A stretch of DNA of 64,000 nucleotides from Cohnella endophytica. Its GTDB lineage: Bacteria; Bacillota; Bacilli; Paenibacillales; Paenibacillaceae. Below the pieces are notes generated by a model. That model had not been told where the DNA came from and did no database searches. It saw only the letters and a list, made by a program, of their open reading frames with translations. The translations under genes and the position numbers were made by a program. Within the stretch, counting starts at the first letter, position 1. The number at the start of each line of letters is the position of its first letter. Where the stretch lies: assembly GCF_003628305.1 (NCBI RefSeq), contig NZ_RBZM01000008.1, positions 248,001-312,000 of the forward strand, in the 5' to 3' direction. This document shows positions 1-9,489 of the stretch, in pieces.

Positions 1-2
1 CG

Positions 3-1364
3 TTCCGGATCAAGAACAAAATCCATCTCGACACGGGCAGCGCGCACGGCAATGCGTTGACCTCGGTCCGTATTTCGTTCAAGCCTTTCTTTAAGAGCCA
101 TAAGTCGCAAACTGCGGCGGTTCAAGAGGAGTTGCCGGTTTTGTTCCGCGAAGCGAGAAAAGTATCGCTGCAGGAGCTTGACGACGATTCGGTTCGGAGA
201 CTGAAATACAGCTCTCGCAATCGGATCAACTTCATCTCCGGGACGATGTCTCCGGCGGACAAAGACCCGGCGGCCGGACAATTGGAATCGTTGAGCAAAG
301 GGCTCGATTACTTCGCCGACCGCGGCATAACGGAGGTCGTGCTGCAACCCAAATATATGGGATCACGTTGCAGCGTGTATTTGTCCCGAGAGGCCGACCA
401 ATGCTATTCGGTCAGCCGTAACGGCTATAAGATCAAGTCCGTCGACTTGGCTCCGGTGTACGAGAAGCTGCTTCGGAAATTCGGGACGTACATGGACGAT
501 CAAGGAATAGCCGTACTGATTCTGGACGGAGAGTTGTTACCGTGGAAAGCGCTCGGAGACGGGCTCATCGAACGGCAGTTTCGGCCGATCGGGAAGGCGC
601 TCGAGACCGAAATCGATTTTCTGCGGCAGAATGGGTTCGAGGATGCTCTAGGAAAGCTTGTCCAGGATTACGAGGCCAGCGGCTTCGAGAAAGACCAGCA
701 CCACCTGACGAAGGCGGCGCTCGGCGACAAATACGGCAACCATCTGTACCAGAACTATAAACACGTTCGGGAGATCCGGGAAGCTTATGTACCGTTGCAA
801 GGCCATGATGAGGCCTATCGCGTATACGCTAGGCAATTGGAGATTTACGCAGGGGATGCGGAATTGGAGTATAAGCCCTTCGCCATCTTGAAAGAAGTGC
901 TCGAGAGCGGAGAAGAGCGTTTGCCGGAAGGCCGAACCTCGGACATCTATCGTTTCCTCTCGGACGACGAGTATTTATCTCTCGATCTGCGGGAGCCGGA
1001 TGCCTATTCGCTGGCGGAACGTTACTTCTCTAGACTTACGGTGGAGAACCACATGGAGGGCATCGTTATTAAGCCGGAGCTGGAACACCCTAGCGCGGTC
1101 CCTTATCTGAAGGTTCGCAATTCCGGCTACCTGTCGATTATTTACGGGTACGATTATCGGTTCCCCCGCAAGTACGGCAAGTTGATGAAACAAAAGAGCA
1201 TCATTTCTAAGCTGCGGACTTCCGCGAACGAGTACCGGCTTGGCCAACAAATGCTTTCTATTAAGTTGCAGGATATTACGCCGGACAACGAAGCTTATCG
1301 GCAGATCGCGGCGAACCTGCTGTTCGAGGTCGCCAAGGAGAAAGAGATCGATCCGCGGTTGTAG
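3..1364 (+). CDS. Pnkp-like RNA repair protein: phosphatase tail plus nucleotidyltransferase (ligase) domain, 5' end outside window
   Basis: The reading frame is open to the left edge, so the protein starts outside the window. The first residues (DTGSAHGNALTSVR) look like the end of a calcineurin-type phosphoesterase domain. The rest carries the covalent nucleotidyltransferase motifs of ATP-dependent polynucleotide ligases: KYMGSR with the likely adenylated lysine near base 351, SRNG, LDGE, EGIVIKP and LKVRN, in the usual order. This arrangement matches the phosphatase and ligase parts of bacterial Pnkp, which heals and seals broken RNA. Whether a kinase domain lies upstream cannot be seen. 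It is followed 24 bases later by rtcB, which supports an RNA-repair role. A TTG near base 57 is not a credible start because the homologous sequence continues upstream of it. Confidence 0.8.
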   Translation, partial: FRIKNKIHLDTGSAHGNALTSVRISFKPFFKSHKSQTAAVQEELPVLFREARKVSLQELDDDSVRRLKYSSRNRINFISGTMSPADKDPAAGQLESLSKGLDYFADRGITEVVLQPKYMGSRCSVYLSREADQCYSVSRNGYKIKSVDLAPVYEKLLRKFGTYMDDQGIAVLILDGELLPWKALGDGLIERQFRPIGKALETEIDFLRQNGFEDALGKLVQDYEASGFEKDQHHLTKAALGDKYGNHLYQNYKHVREIREAYVPLQGHDEAYRVYARQLEIYAGDAELEYKPFAILKEVLESGEERLPEGRTSDIYRFLSDDEYLSLDLREPDAYSLAERYFSRLTVENHMEGIVIKPELEHPSAVPYLKVRNSGYLSIIYGYDYRFPRKYGKLMKQKSIISKLRTSANEYRLGQQMLSIKLQDITPDNEAYRQIAANLLFEVAKEKEIDPRL

Positions 1365-1388
1365 AATGGGATAAGGAGCATAACGAAT

Positions 1389-2615
1389 ATGGCATATCAA
1401 ACCATAGATGGGGTACGCGTCTGGGGCAATCCTGATCCGGGCGCGATGTCCCAAGCCAAAACCTGCGCGGAACACGGCAATGTCGTTCAAGCGCTGCTCA
1501 TGGCCGATCATCACAAGGGCTACAGCCAACCGATCGGCGGAGTTATGGTTTATGACGGGCAAATCTCCCCTTCGGGAGTAGGCTACGATATCGGATGCGG
1601 GAATAAAGCGGTTCGAACGAACCTGCTCGCGGCGGATATGAAGTCGCGGCTGCCTGAAATCATGGATCGGATTGCGCGCAAAGTTTCTTTTGGCGTGGGA
1701 CGGGTCAACAGCGAGAAGGTGGATCATGAGTTGTTCGACGATCCGGACTGGAGCGTCTATGCATCGGTTGGGCGACAAGAACACGATAAGCTGAAGGCAT
1801 TGGCCAGAGACCAACTGGGGACGGTCGGCAGCGGCAACCACTACGTGGACTTGTTCGAAGAGACGGGGACCGGTCGATTATGGATCGGCAACCATTTCGG
1901 AAGCCGGGGATTTGGCCATAAAACGGCAAGCGGATTCCTTAATCTTGCCGCAGGCAGGGACTTCTTAGCTAACGCTCCGGGAGAAAAGATGGACCAGCCG
2001 CCCGTATTGTTGGATTTGGATAGCGAGCTAGGGGACATGTATTACCGGGCAATGAGGCTAGCCGGACGCTACGCTTACGCGGGAAGGAACTACGTAATCG
2101 AGCAAGTGTTGACGATTATCGGAGCCGAATCGGAATTCGAGGTTCATAATCATCACAACTACGCATGGAGAGAATCTCACGGCGGGAAGGACACGATCGT
2201 CGTCCGTAAAGGAGCGACGCCTTCGGCACCTGGCCAAATCGGATTCATCGGGGGCAGCATGGGCGATATCTCGGTTATCGTAAGAGGCAAAGATACGGAC
2301 GAGAACCGCGAGTCGTTCTATAGCACGGTTCATGGGGCGGGACGCGTCATGAGCCGTACGCAAGCCGCCGGCAAGATGAATTGGAAAACCCGCGAGCGCT
2401 CCGGAGGTCAGATTTCTAAGGAACAAATGGCTCAGGCCGTTCGCGATTTCGGAGTCGAACTTCGCGGGGCGGGGACGGATGAAAGTCCGTTCGTGTACCG
2501 CAAGCTTCAAGGCGTGCTCGATGCCCATTCCGAGACGATAGAGGTTCTGAACGTGTTGAAGCCTATCGGAGTGTGCATGGCCGGGGCGGATGAGTTCGAT
2601 CCTTATAAGGACTAA
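1389..2615 (+). CDS. rtcB: RtcB family RNA ligase
   Basis: RtcB joins RNA 2',3'-cyclic phosphate (or 3'-phosphate) ends to 5'-OH ends using GTP and manganese. The 408-residue protein has the family signatures: GYDIGCGNKAV with a metal-binding cysteine, GTVGSGNHYVD, HFGSRGFGHK, and the catalytic HGAGR motif carrying the histidine that is guanylylated. The length is normal for the compact bacterial RtcB. AAGGAG stands about 9 bases before the ATG. It lies directly behind the Pnkp-like gene, probably in one transcript ended by the hairpin at 2700-2735. The two enzymes accept different end chemistries, so together they could repair most ribonuclease cuts. Confidence 0.95.
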   Translation: MAYQTIDGVRVWGNPDPGAMSQAKTCAEHGNVVQALLMADHHKGYSQPIGGVMVYDGQISPSGVGYDIGCGNKAVRTNLLAADMKSRLPEIMDRIARKVSFGVGRVNSEKVDHELFDDPDWSVYASVGRQEHDKLKALARDQLGTVGSGNHYVDLFEETGTGRLWIGNHFGSRGFGHKTASGFLNLAAGRDFLANAPGEKMDQPPVLLDLDSELGDMYYRAMRLAGRYAYAGRNYVIEQVLTIIGAESEFEVHNHHNYAWRESHGGKDTIVVRKGATPSAPGQIGFIGGSMGDISVIVRGKDTDENRESFYSTVHGAGRVMSRTQAAGKMNWKTRERSGGQISKEQMAQAVRDFGVELRGAGTDESPFVYRKLQGVLDAHSETIEVLNVLKPIGVCMAGADEFDPYKD

Positions 2616-2699
2616 GAATAGATGGAAAGCAATCGACAATTCGCAGGGCATACAGCTATGCGACCTTTAATATCGTTAGTCCATTGAACCGATATCCTC

Positions 2700-2735
2700 A
2701 CGCCTTCTTCTTGTAAAAGAGGAAGGTGTTTTTTT
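2700..2735 (+). terminator. Intrinsic terminator after rtcB
   Basis: A 13-base-pair stem (2700-2712 with 2717-2729, two G-U pairs) has a 4-base loop and is followed by a run of seven T. It separates the RNA-repair pair from the five-gene operon that starts at 2848. Confidence 0.85.
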
Positions 2736-2847
2736 GATATTTGACGAATACCTACTCTAGTAAAAAGATGGAAACTTGACGATTACCTGGAGAATCGCAT
2801 ACCTACGACGGTTTCTCCGTCCAACTCTTCTTTCAGCGAGGGATTGC

Positions 2848-4290
2848 ATGATTACATTAACCGAAGCCTACGTGGATAGCGTTGCGTTGAATGCAGGCGC
2901 GATCAAGAACGGCCGAGATTTAGTCAAGAAGAACAGCTTCCCCCTGTTATGCCGTTCGGAAGACGATACGCTTCTGTTCGGCGAGTGCAAAGGAAGCGGA
3001 AGCGAACCCTACCGATGCTCGGTGGATTTCCTTAAGCCGGAAAGTCCGACTTTCCGATGCTCTTGTCCGAGCCGACAGTTTCCGTGCAAGCATTTGCTCG
3101 GTCTCATGTATGCTTACGTCTTGGGCAAACCGTTCGCTCCGGCGGCCATTCCCCAGGATATCGTCGATAAGAGGGGAAAAGCCGAGAAGCGGGAAGAGAA
3201 AAAGAAAGACGCAAGCGCGCAAGCATCGGATCAGCCTCGCAAACGCCAAACGAATAAATCAGCGCTCGTCAAGAAAATCGCGGCTCAACTAGAAGGCATC
3301 GAACTCGCGGATAAGCTGCTTGCCGGGTTAGTGCAATCCGGCCTCGGAGCCGCCGACAAGAAAACGGCCCAGACGCTTGGCGATCAAGCCCAACAATTAG
3401 GCAACTACTATATTCCCGGTATTCAAGCTTCCTTCTTCGCGTTGCTTCTGGAGCTGAACGCCGACCAGGAACGGGAGACGATGTATACCGGAGTTATTCC
3501 GCATCTGATCGCGATTTATTCGCTCGTGAAGAAGAGCCGAGACTATTTGAAATCCCGCATGGATAATCTCGAGGAAGTACCTATGGAAACGGGAACCGCG
3601 CTCGAGGAACGAATCGGTCATGCCTGGCAGTTAGCCGAGCTTCGGGAATACGGTTTAACCGAACGCGATGCCGAATTATTGCAGCTCTCTTTCCGCTCCT
3701 ATGCGGAACCGTCGAGGGCGGAATTCGTAGATGAGGGGCATTGGATCCAGCTGAGCTCCGGGCATATTCACGTAACCCGAACGTATCGGCCTTACCGTGC
3801 GGCGAAGCACATACGGGAAGAGGATTCCTTTTTCCAGGTCGTTCGGTCCAAAGAGCTGTTCGTGTATCCCGGGGAGTTGAATACGAGGGTTCGTTGGGAA
3901 GAAGCGTCGTTCCGCGAGCCGCTTCCGGAAGACTTCCGCAGAGCGCAAGACCAGGCTCGCCGCTCTTACGCCGATGTCGTGAAGATCGTGAAGAATCAGA
4001 TCAAGAACCCGTTGTCCGACAAGAACCCCGTAATGCTCGTGGCCTATCGCGAAGTCTTGCGCATCGATGGACAATATGCGTTGGTGGACGAGCAGAACAA
4101 ACAAATTCCGCTTGTGGACATCCCTCGTTTAGGCCATGCCACGACGCAGCTTCTGTCGCTGCTAACGCAAAACGATTTGCGGAATGGGGCGATGCTAGTG
4201 ATGTTTCGGCATGATTTCGAGACCAATCGGTTAACGGCTCAGCCGCTAAGCATCGTTTCGTCGCAAGGCGTTATTCGATTGATGTACTAA
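2848..4290 (+). CDS. SWIM zinc finger protein
   Basis: A 480-residue protein. Residues 71-82 hold the SWIM motif (CSCPSRQFPCKH, CxCx6CxH), a zinc finger that binds DNA or protein. A lysine/glutamate-rich charged linker follows, and then a large helical region of unknown fold. The chosen ATG has a GCGAGGG ribosome-binding site. An in-frame TTG 72 bases upstream would add residues with no SD and no family likeness. It is the first gene of a tightly packed operon with a helical-repeat protein, a MoxR-like ATPase, a DUF5682-like protein and a vWA protein. SWIM proteins recur next to such AAA+/vWA genes. The actual role is unknown. Confidence 0.8.
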   Translation: MITLTEAYVDSVALNAGAIKNGRDLVKKNSFPLLCRSEDDTLLFGECKGSGSEPYRCSVDFLKPESPTFRCSCPSRQFPCKHLLGLMYAYVLGKPFAPAAIPQDIVDKRGKAEKREEKKKDASAQASDQPRKRQTNKSALVKKIAAQLEGIELADKLLAGLVQSGLGAADKKTAQTLGDQAQQLGNYYIPGIQASFFALLLELNADQERETMYTGVIPHLIAIYSLVKKSRDYLKSRMDNLEEVPMETGTALEERIGHAWQLAELREYGLTERDAELLQLSFRSYAEPSRAEFVDEGHWIQLSSGHIHVTRTYRPYRAAKHIREEDSFFQVVRSKELFVYPGELNTRVRWEEASFREPLPEDFRRAQDQARRSYADVVKIVKNQIKNPLSDKNPVMLVAYREVLRIDGQYALVDEQNKQIPLVDIPRLGHATTQLLSLLTQNDLRNGAMLVMFRHDFETNRLTAQPLSIVSSQGVIRLMY

Positions 4291-4313
4291 ATCTTGCACG
4301 GGGAGACATTCGG

Positions 4314-6107
4314 ATGAGCATTGAGCTGTTATATGAATTGAATCAGGAAGTGCGCAGGTTATTCATTGCGGGAGGCAAGCTGGCTCAAGGAGATATGCGG
4401 CTTGAGAGGCTGCAACCCTCTCTACGGAAGATGGGGGAGTCGGCTCCGGTATTCGCCCGGGTAGCGCAGGCCGTGGAGCAGACGACGAACCCCAAGGCGG
4501 AGAACCCGTCCGCGAAACTGCTCGAGCTGGCTACGTTGCTGCAGTCGATTTTATACACGCAAGGACAAACCGAGACTAACGGGGTGCAGGTTCCACTTCA
4601 GGGTGCTTCGAATTTCAAGAACTCCGCAATATCGTATCGAAAGTTAAGTCCGGTATTGGACGCGCTGACCGAGAAAGGCCAAGGTCGGCTCGAAATCATC
4701 CGGCAAGCCCATGAAGATGGACTCTTCTTGGATTATAGGTTACTGATTCCCGCCGTGAATTCCCTGGATGAGAGCTTTGCCGAAATTTCCGACTTCTTGG
4801 AGTCGAGAGTTATTCCGCTTTACGGCAAAGCTGCGCTTCCCGTACTCAAGGAGCGGTTAAGGTTGGACGGAGGAAAGGGAGATTCCAGAAGGCTTAGGCT
4901 CATTCACAGCCTTCAAGGCCAATCGGACATGATGCTTTACTTAGAGGCTGCCAAATCCGGATCCCAAGAGGTCCGCACGACTGCCATCGAACTGCTGGGA
5001 GATTATCCGATTCAAGAGCAGTTTCTGCTTGAGCAAGCCGATGATCGGCGTAAAGAGGTGCGCCGGGCGGCTTTATTGGCATTGACGCGAATCGGAACGC
5101 CGAAAGCTTCCGACCGAATGTACGAAGCCTTGATCTCGAAAGACAGACAGATCGCCATAGAACCGATCGCGCAAAGTCGCGACGAAAGCCTCATCATTCG
5201 GGTTATTCAATACGCCGCGATCGTATTCGATAAATTGAAGCAGACATCGAAAGATGAAGAAACGATAGAGCAGTTGCTGACCTCCTTGGAAGCTTTGCGC
5301 GGTCATCGTACCGAAGGGATATTCGAATTGCTCCGATCGCTTCTATCCGACAAGGCATTTGTCGGTTCGAATAATTCGCGGCTTCTTGATACCGCCGCTC
5401 AGCTTCTGGTCGGCCTGCACGTTCCCGAAGCTCAGGCTTTCGCTGTTTCCCTCAAAGATATGCATAAGAATAAGCTTCTCGACTATAGCTTTATTGCCGC
5501 TTTGCAAAGTCTGCCGCCGGAAGAGGCGTACGAGCAATTCGTCGATTACTTTACGGGAAACAACAAGGCTGCGGCCAAACTTCTTCTCGGGACGTTGCAT
5601 CATTTCATTCCGACCGTCTATGCAAGGCTGACGGATGAGGGGCAATCGGATTCTCTTGCGATGGACCCGCGATGGCTGAACTTATTTATGAAGATGGATG
5701 AAGCGGAACTCGTGTCCAGGCTCGCCTATAAGCCGGATAGACAAACGGTAAATTATCTGAAAAGCAAATGCGAAGGAAGGTTCGGATACGGTAACGATCC
5801 CGCGATTCATGCCTTTCTCGCTTTATTCCGCATCGGTTACAAAGAAGCGCCGGAATTGCTCGCGAGAACGATTACTCCGGAAGCTTACAATTCCTATTAT
5901 TACTTATACGAGCCGCATGTTTTATTGCTGAAAATGCTTCCGGGATCCTACTCGGAGTGGCTGGAACGGTTCGCGGTAGAGGAAATTCGATCCGATAGCA
6001 TGCGCAGACAACTTCGGGAAGTCGCCGATTTTATTCGAACGAAGCCGATAGAGTTGCAGGAAGACCAGAAAGGATGGGTCCAATGGATGAGAAGCAAAAT
6101 GTTCTGA
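4314..6107 (+). CDS. Alpha-helical (HEAT-like) repeat protein of the MoxR/vWA operon
   Basis: A 597-residue protein with no signal peptide or membrane segment. Around residues 200-280 it has HEAT-like pairs of helices (EVRTTAIELLGDY, EVRRAALLALTRIG), and most of the remainder reads as amphipathic helices. That suggests a scaffold or substrate-binding solenoid. It could belong to the DUF5691-type proteins that I recall next to SWIM and MoxR genes, but I cannot confirm the family by eye. The ATG has a GGGGAG ribosome-binding site 23 bases after the SWIM gene. Its end overlaps the AAA+ gene by 25 bases, so the two are probably translationally coupled. Confidence 0.65.
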   Translation: MSIELLYELNQEVRRLFIAGGKLAQGDMRLERLQPSLRKMGESAPVFARVAQAVEQTTNPKAENPSAKLLELATLLQSILYTQGQTETNGVQVPLQGASNFKNSAISYRKLSPVLDALTEKGQGRLEIIRQAHEDGLFLDYRLLIPAVNSLDESFAEISDFLESRVIPLYGKAALPVLKERLRLDGGKGDSRRLRLIHSLQGQSDMMLYLEAAKSGSQEVRTTAIELLGDYPIQEQFLLEQADDRRKEVRRAALLALTRIGTPKASDRMYEALISKDRQIAIEPIAQSRDESLIIRVIQYAAIVFDKLKQTSKDEETIEQLLTSLEALRGHRTEGIFELLRSLLSDKAFVGSNNSRLLDTAAQLLVGLHVPEAQAFAVSLKDMHKNKLLDYSFIAALQSLPPEEAYEQFVDYFTGNNKAAAKLLLGTLHHFIPTVYARLTDEGQSDSLAMDPRWLNLFMKMDEAELVSRLAYKPDRQTVNYLKSKCEGRFGYGNDPAIHAFLALFRIGYKEAPELLARTITPEAYNSYYYLYEPHVLLLKMLPGSYSEWLERFAVEEIRSDSMRRQLREVADFIRTKPIELQEDQKGWVQWMRSKMF

Positions 6108-7174
6108 GACTCCCCTCGGAACGGTTGTACGCGAACGAATTGGAAGCATTGAAAGCTTCCGACAAGGATTCGAAGCCTAACGGCTGGCAATTATCCCCCC
6201 GGGCGGTTCTTACTTTTATAACGGGAGGTAAGGCCGGAGGAACGGTAATAACGCCGAAGTATATCGGCAATCGTCGGCTGGTCGAAATGGCGATCGCGAC
6301 ACTTCTTACCGACCGGGCGCTGCTTTTGATCGGCGAACCGGGAACCGCCAAATCCTGGCTGTCGGAGAACTTGACCGCGGCCATCAATGGCGATTCTTCC
6401 AAAGTCATTCAGGGGACGGCAGGCACGAGCGAGGAACATGTCCGCTATGCTTGGAACTACGCGATGCTGTTAGCCCAAGGACCATCGGAACAAGCGCTGA
6501 TCAAAAGCCCGATCTACAGGGCGATGGAGACGGGAGGGATTTCGAGATTCGAAGAGATTTCCCGTTGCGCATCCGAAGTTCAAGATGCTCTCATCTCCAT
6601 TCTATCGGAGAAGACGATAGCGATCCCCGAGTTGGGAAGCGAGATTGCCGCAGCCAAGGGATTTTCCATCATAGCTACCGCGAATACCCGGGACAGGGGC
6701 GTCAACGAGATGTCCGCGGCTCTGAAGAGAAGGTTTAACATCATTATTCTTCCTTCTCCATCGGACGTTGAGACGGAAGTAGATATCGTTAAGAGGCGGG
6801 TAGCCGAGATCGCGGCAAGCTACGAATTGAAAGCTTCCCTCCCGGAGGAAGAGGCGGTTCGCCAAGTCGTGACCATCTTCCGCGAGCTTCGGAGCGGTGC
6901 GACTTTAGATAATAAAGAAAAGATTAAGCCGCCCTCCGGCGTCATTTCGACCGCGGAAGCGATTTCTCTGCTGACGGGCAGCATGGCGCTCGCGGGCAGC
7001 TTCGGAAGCGGCAAACTGACGGAAGAAGACCTGGCGGCGGGACTTCAAGGAGCTATCGTTAAGGATGAGGAGAAGGATCGAATCGTCTGGAAGGAGTATT
7101 TGGATAATGTCATGAAGAAGCGGGGATCGGAATGGCGGAGCCTCTACAACGCTTGCCGGGACATGAACGGTTGA
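6083..7174 (+). CDS. MoxR-type AAA+ ATPase
   Basis: A 363-residue AAA+ ATPase. Walker A is GEPGTAKS near residues 84-91, the Walker B-like motif is RFEEI, and sensor 1 is IIATANTRDRG. A conserved RRF stretch follows. MoxR ATPases form rings that work with vWA-domain partners to remodel or activate other proteins, and a vWA gene is two genes downstream. The ATG at 6083 has GAAAGG nine bases upstream; ATG 6074 is possible and would add three residues. The gene overlaps both neighbours, as expected for subunits made in fixed ratio. Confidence 0.88.
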   Translation: MDEKQNVLRLPSERLYANELEALKASDKDSKPNGWQLSPRAVLTFITGGKAGGTVITPKYIGNRRLVEMAIATLLTDRALLLIGEPGTAKSWLSENLTAAINGDSSKVIQGTAGTSEEHVRYAWNYAMLLAQGPSEQALIKSPIYRAMETGGISRFEEISRCASEVQDALISILSEKTIAIPELGSEIAAAKGFSIIATANTRDRGVNEMSAALKRRFNIIILPSPSDVETEVDIVKRRVAEIAASYELKASLPEEEAVRQVVTIFRELRSGATLDNKEKIKPPSGVISTAEAISLLTGSMALAGSFGSGKLTEEDLAAGLQGAIVKDEEKDRIVWKEYLDNVMKKRGSEWRSLYNACRDMNG

Positions 7175-9486
7175 AAGGCTTAACGGAGGGGGTTCGGATA
7201 TTCGGAGTCCGGCATCTGTCGCCAAACGGCGCCCATCACCTGACGGCTTTCTTGAACGAGGCGCAACCAACCGCCGTTCTCGTGGAAGGACCAAGCGACG
7301 CGAGCGCGCTCATCGTCCAGATGGCTTCGAAGGGCGTTGTGCCTCCTATCGCGCTGCTTGCGTATACGGAGGACCTTCCCGTCCGTACTCTTCTGTACCC
7401 GTTGGCCGAGTACTCTCCCGAATACCAAGCCTTTTTGTGGGCGACCCGGCATGGGGCTTCGTGCGAATTCATGGATTTGCCTTCGGGAAGCGCTTTGGCC
7501 TTGCACGAACTCAAATCGGTAGAAGATGCAGGAGAGTCCGAAGAAGAGCGCGTATCCTTCCTGAATGATCAAAACGGGCTATACGAGCGAATTGCCGAGA
7601 TTGCGGACGAACCCGATTATGAAGCTTATTGGGAACGTTATTTCGAGCATAACGGCAATCCGAATGCTTACCGGACGGCAATCGTCGAACTATCAAACCA
7701 AATGCGGGAACTGACCGAAAGGGACGAGATCGTTTATCGTCCGCAAGAGGCCGCATACAATGAAATTCGCGAAGCCTACATGAGAAAAAGAATTAAGGAT
7801 ACGATCGCGGCGGGTCATGCTCCCTCCCGAATCGTCGTCGTGACCGGAGCCTTCCACGTCTCGGCGCTTATCGGAGAAAGGCAGGCTATGACGGACGAAG
7901 AGTTTGCCGTTCTGCCGACTTCTTCGACAAGGCTAACCTTAATGCCCTACACCTACTATAAGCTCTCCTCCCGTTCCGGTTATGGAGCGGGCAATCGGAC
8001 TCCCGCGTACTTTCAGCTATTCTGGGAGTGCCTCCAAAACGGTCGATTGCAGGAATTGCCCAAGATATACATGTCCAAGTTAGCCGCCTCTATGCGCGAT
8101 AAAGGTACGTATCGTTCGACGGCTTCCGTTATCGAAGGCGTGAGGATGGCCGAAGCGCTAGCCGCTATGAAAAAAGGAAAACAACCGACCTGGAAAGACC
8201 TTCATGACGCTGCCGTCGTCTGTTTGGGGGGAGGCGAGGTATCCGTAATTGCCGACGCGCTCGCCCGCATAGACATCGGTACGTCAATCGGCCGGTTGCC
8301 CGAAGGGGTAAGTCAAACTCCGATTCAAGATGATTTGAATCGGGAGCTTCGAAGATTAAAGATGGAGAAGTACAAATCTCCCGTCGCCCAAAGCTTAGAG
8401 CTCGACTTAAGGGAAAACAGACGCGTCCAGTCGGAGGAAGCCGCTTATCTGGATTTGCATCGATCCGTCCTACTGCATCGACTGGAATTGCTGGACGTCG
8501 GTTTCGCCCGTAAGTTGCCGGTCAGACAGGATGCCGCTACCTGGGCGGAGCATTGGGCGATGCAATGGACGCCGGAGACGGAGATCCGCGCCGTGGAATC
8601 TACGCTCAAGGGCGAAACGATAGAGATAGCGGCGGCTTATGTCATTCATGAACGGTTGCAGTCCTGCGAGGACATCGTAAAAGCCGCTAAGTTGATTCGA
8701 GACGCTTGCCTGTGCAGGCTACTGGACGCAATGAGCGAAGCGCAAAGAATGTTGCAATCCTTGGCCGTCGACACGGGGAATTTCGAGCAGATTGCGTCGG
8801 CGGCATTCGAATTATCTGTGCTTATTCGTTTCAGTTCGATTCGCAGGCACGAGACGAAGTCGCTTCTTCCGTTGCTTCGGCAGCTCTTTCTTCGAGGCGC
8901 GTTGTCGTTGAACGAAGCGGCGAATTGCAACCATGATGCGGCCTCATCCGTCGTATCCGCGATCCAGATGATGCACGCCGTAGCGCAGGAGCATTATAAC
9001 GAAGTGAACGAATCCTTATGGATACGCGAGTTGCGCCAGCTCGCCTCAAGGGATGATCGCAATCCGAAGCTTTCCGGGTTCAGCTTTGCTATTTTGCTGG
9101 ATCGCGATGAGTACTCGGCAGAGCAAATCGAGAGCGAGGTTTCCAGACGACTGTCTCCAGGTATTCCTGCGGATTTGGGGGCAGGTTGGTTCGAAGGATT
9201 GTCGATGCGTAACCGATACGCTTTATTATCCAGGGCTACGCTATGGGAACAACTGGACGGATACATCGGATCGCTCGAGGATGAGCAGTTCCGCAGATCT
9301 CTCGTCTATTTGCGACGCGCCTTCGCGGTATTCGAGCCGAGAGAGAAGGCGAATGTCTCCGACATGTTGGGGGAACTATGGGGAGCGGGGGCGGAAGATG
9401 CAAGCATGATGCTGCAGCGGCCGCTGACCGAAGAGGAGAAGGAAAAGCTGGATGAGCTTAACGATTTTGATTTCGGAGACCTGTAG
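7132..9486 (+). CDS. DUF5682-like protein of the MoxR/vWA operon
   Basis: A large 784-residue cytoplasmic protein. The N-terminus shows the GVRHLSPNGAHHL and VLVEGPSDA pattern that I associate with DUF5682, a family distantly like the TraB/Tiki/EreA fold. A histidine-containing segment TGAFHVSAL follows near residue 240. The C-terminal two thirds are helical and unassigned. The start overlaps the ATPase gene by 43 bases; an in-frame TTG at 7171 is an alternative start. Only 3 bases separate it from the vWA gene. Presumably it is the effector, or the client handled by the ATPase/vWA pair, but no biochemical activity is known to me. Confidence 0.72.
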   Translation: MAEPLQRLPGHERLKGLTEGVRIFGVRHLSPNGAHHLTAFLNEAQPTAVLVEGPSDASALIVQMASKGVVPPIALLAYTEDLPVRTLLYPLAEYSPEYQAFLWATRHGASCEFMDLPSGSALALHELKSVEDAGESEEERVSFLNDQNGLYERIAEIADEPDYEAYWERYFEHNGNPNAYRTAIVELSNQMRELTERDEIVYRPQEAAYNEIREAYMRKRIKDTIAAGHAPSRIVVVTGAFHVSALIGERQAMTDEEFAVLPTSSTRLTLMPYTYYKLSSRSGYGAGNRTPAYFQLFWECLQNGRLQELPKIYMSKLAASMRDKGTYRSTASVIEGVRMAEALAAMKKGKQPTWKDLHDAAVVCLGGGEVSVIADALARIDIGTSIGRLPEGVSQTPIQDDLNRELRRLKMEKYKSPVAQSLELDLRENRRVQSEEAAYLDLHRSVLLHRLELLDVGFARKLPVRQDAATWAEHWAMQWTPETEIRAVESTLKGETIEIAAAYVIHERLQSCEDIVKAAKLIRDACLCRLLDAMSEAQRMLQSLAVDTGNFEQIASAAFELSVLIRFSSIRRHETKSLLPLLRQLFLRGALSLNEAANCNHDAASSVVSAIQMMHAVAQEHYNEVNESLWIRELRQLASRDDRNPKLSGFSFAILLDRDEYSAEQIESEVSRRLSPGIPADLGAGWFEGLSMRNRYALLSRATLWEQLDGYIGSLEDEQFRRSLVYLRRAFAVFEPREKANVSDMLGELWGAGAEDASMMLQRPLTEEEKEKLDELNDFDFGDL

Positions 9487-9489
9487 CCC

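Noticed and set aside
975..1841. Minus-strand open frame of 288 codons
   Set aside because: Antisense to the ligase and rtcB genes and crosses their boundary; no recognisable motif.
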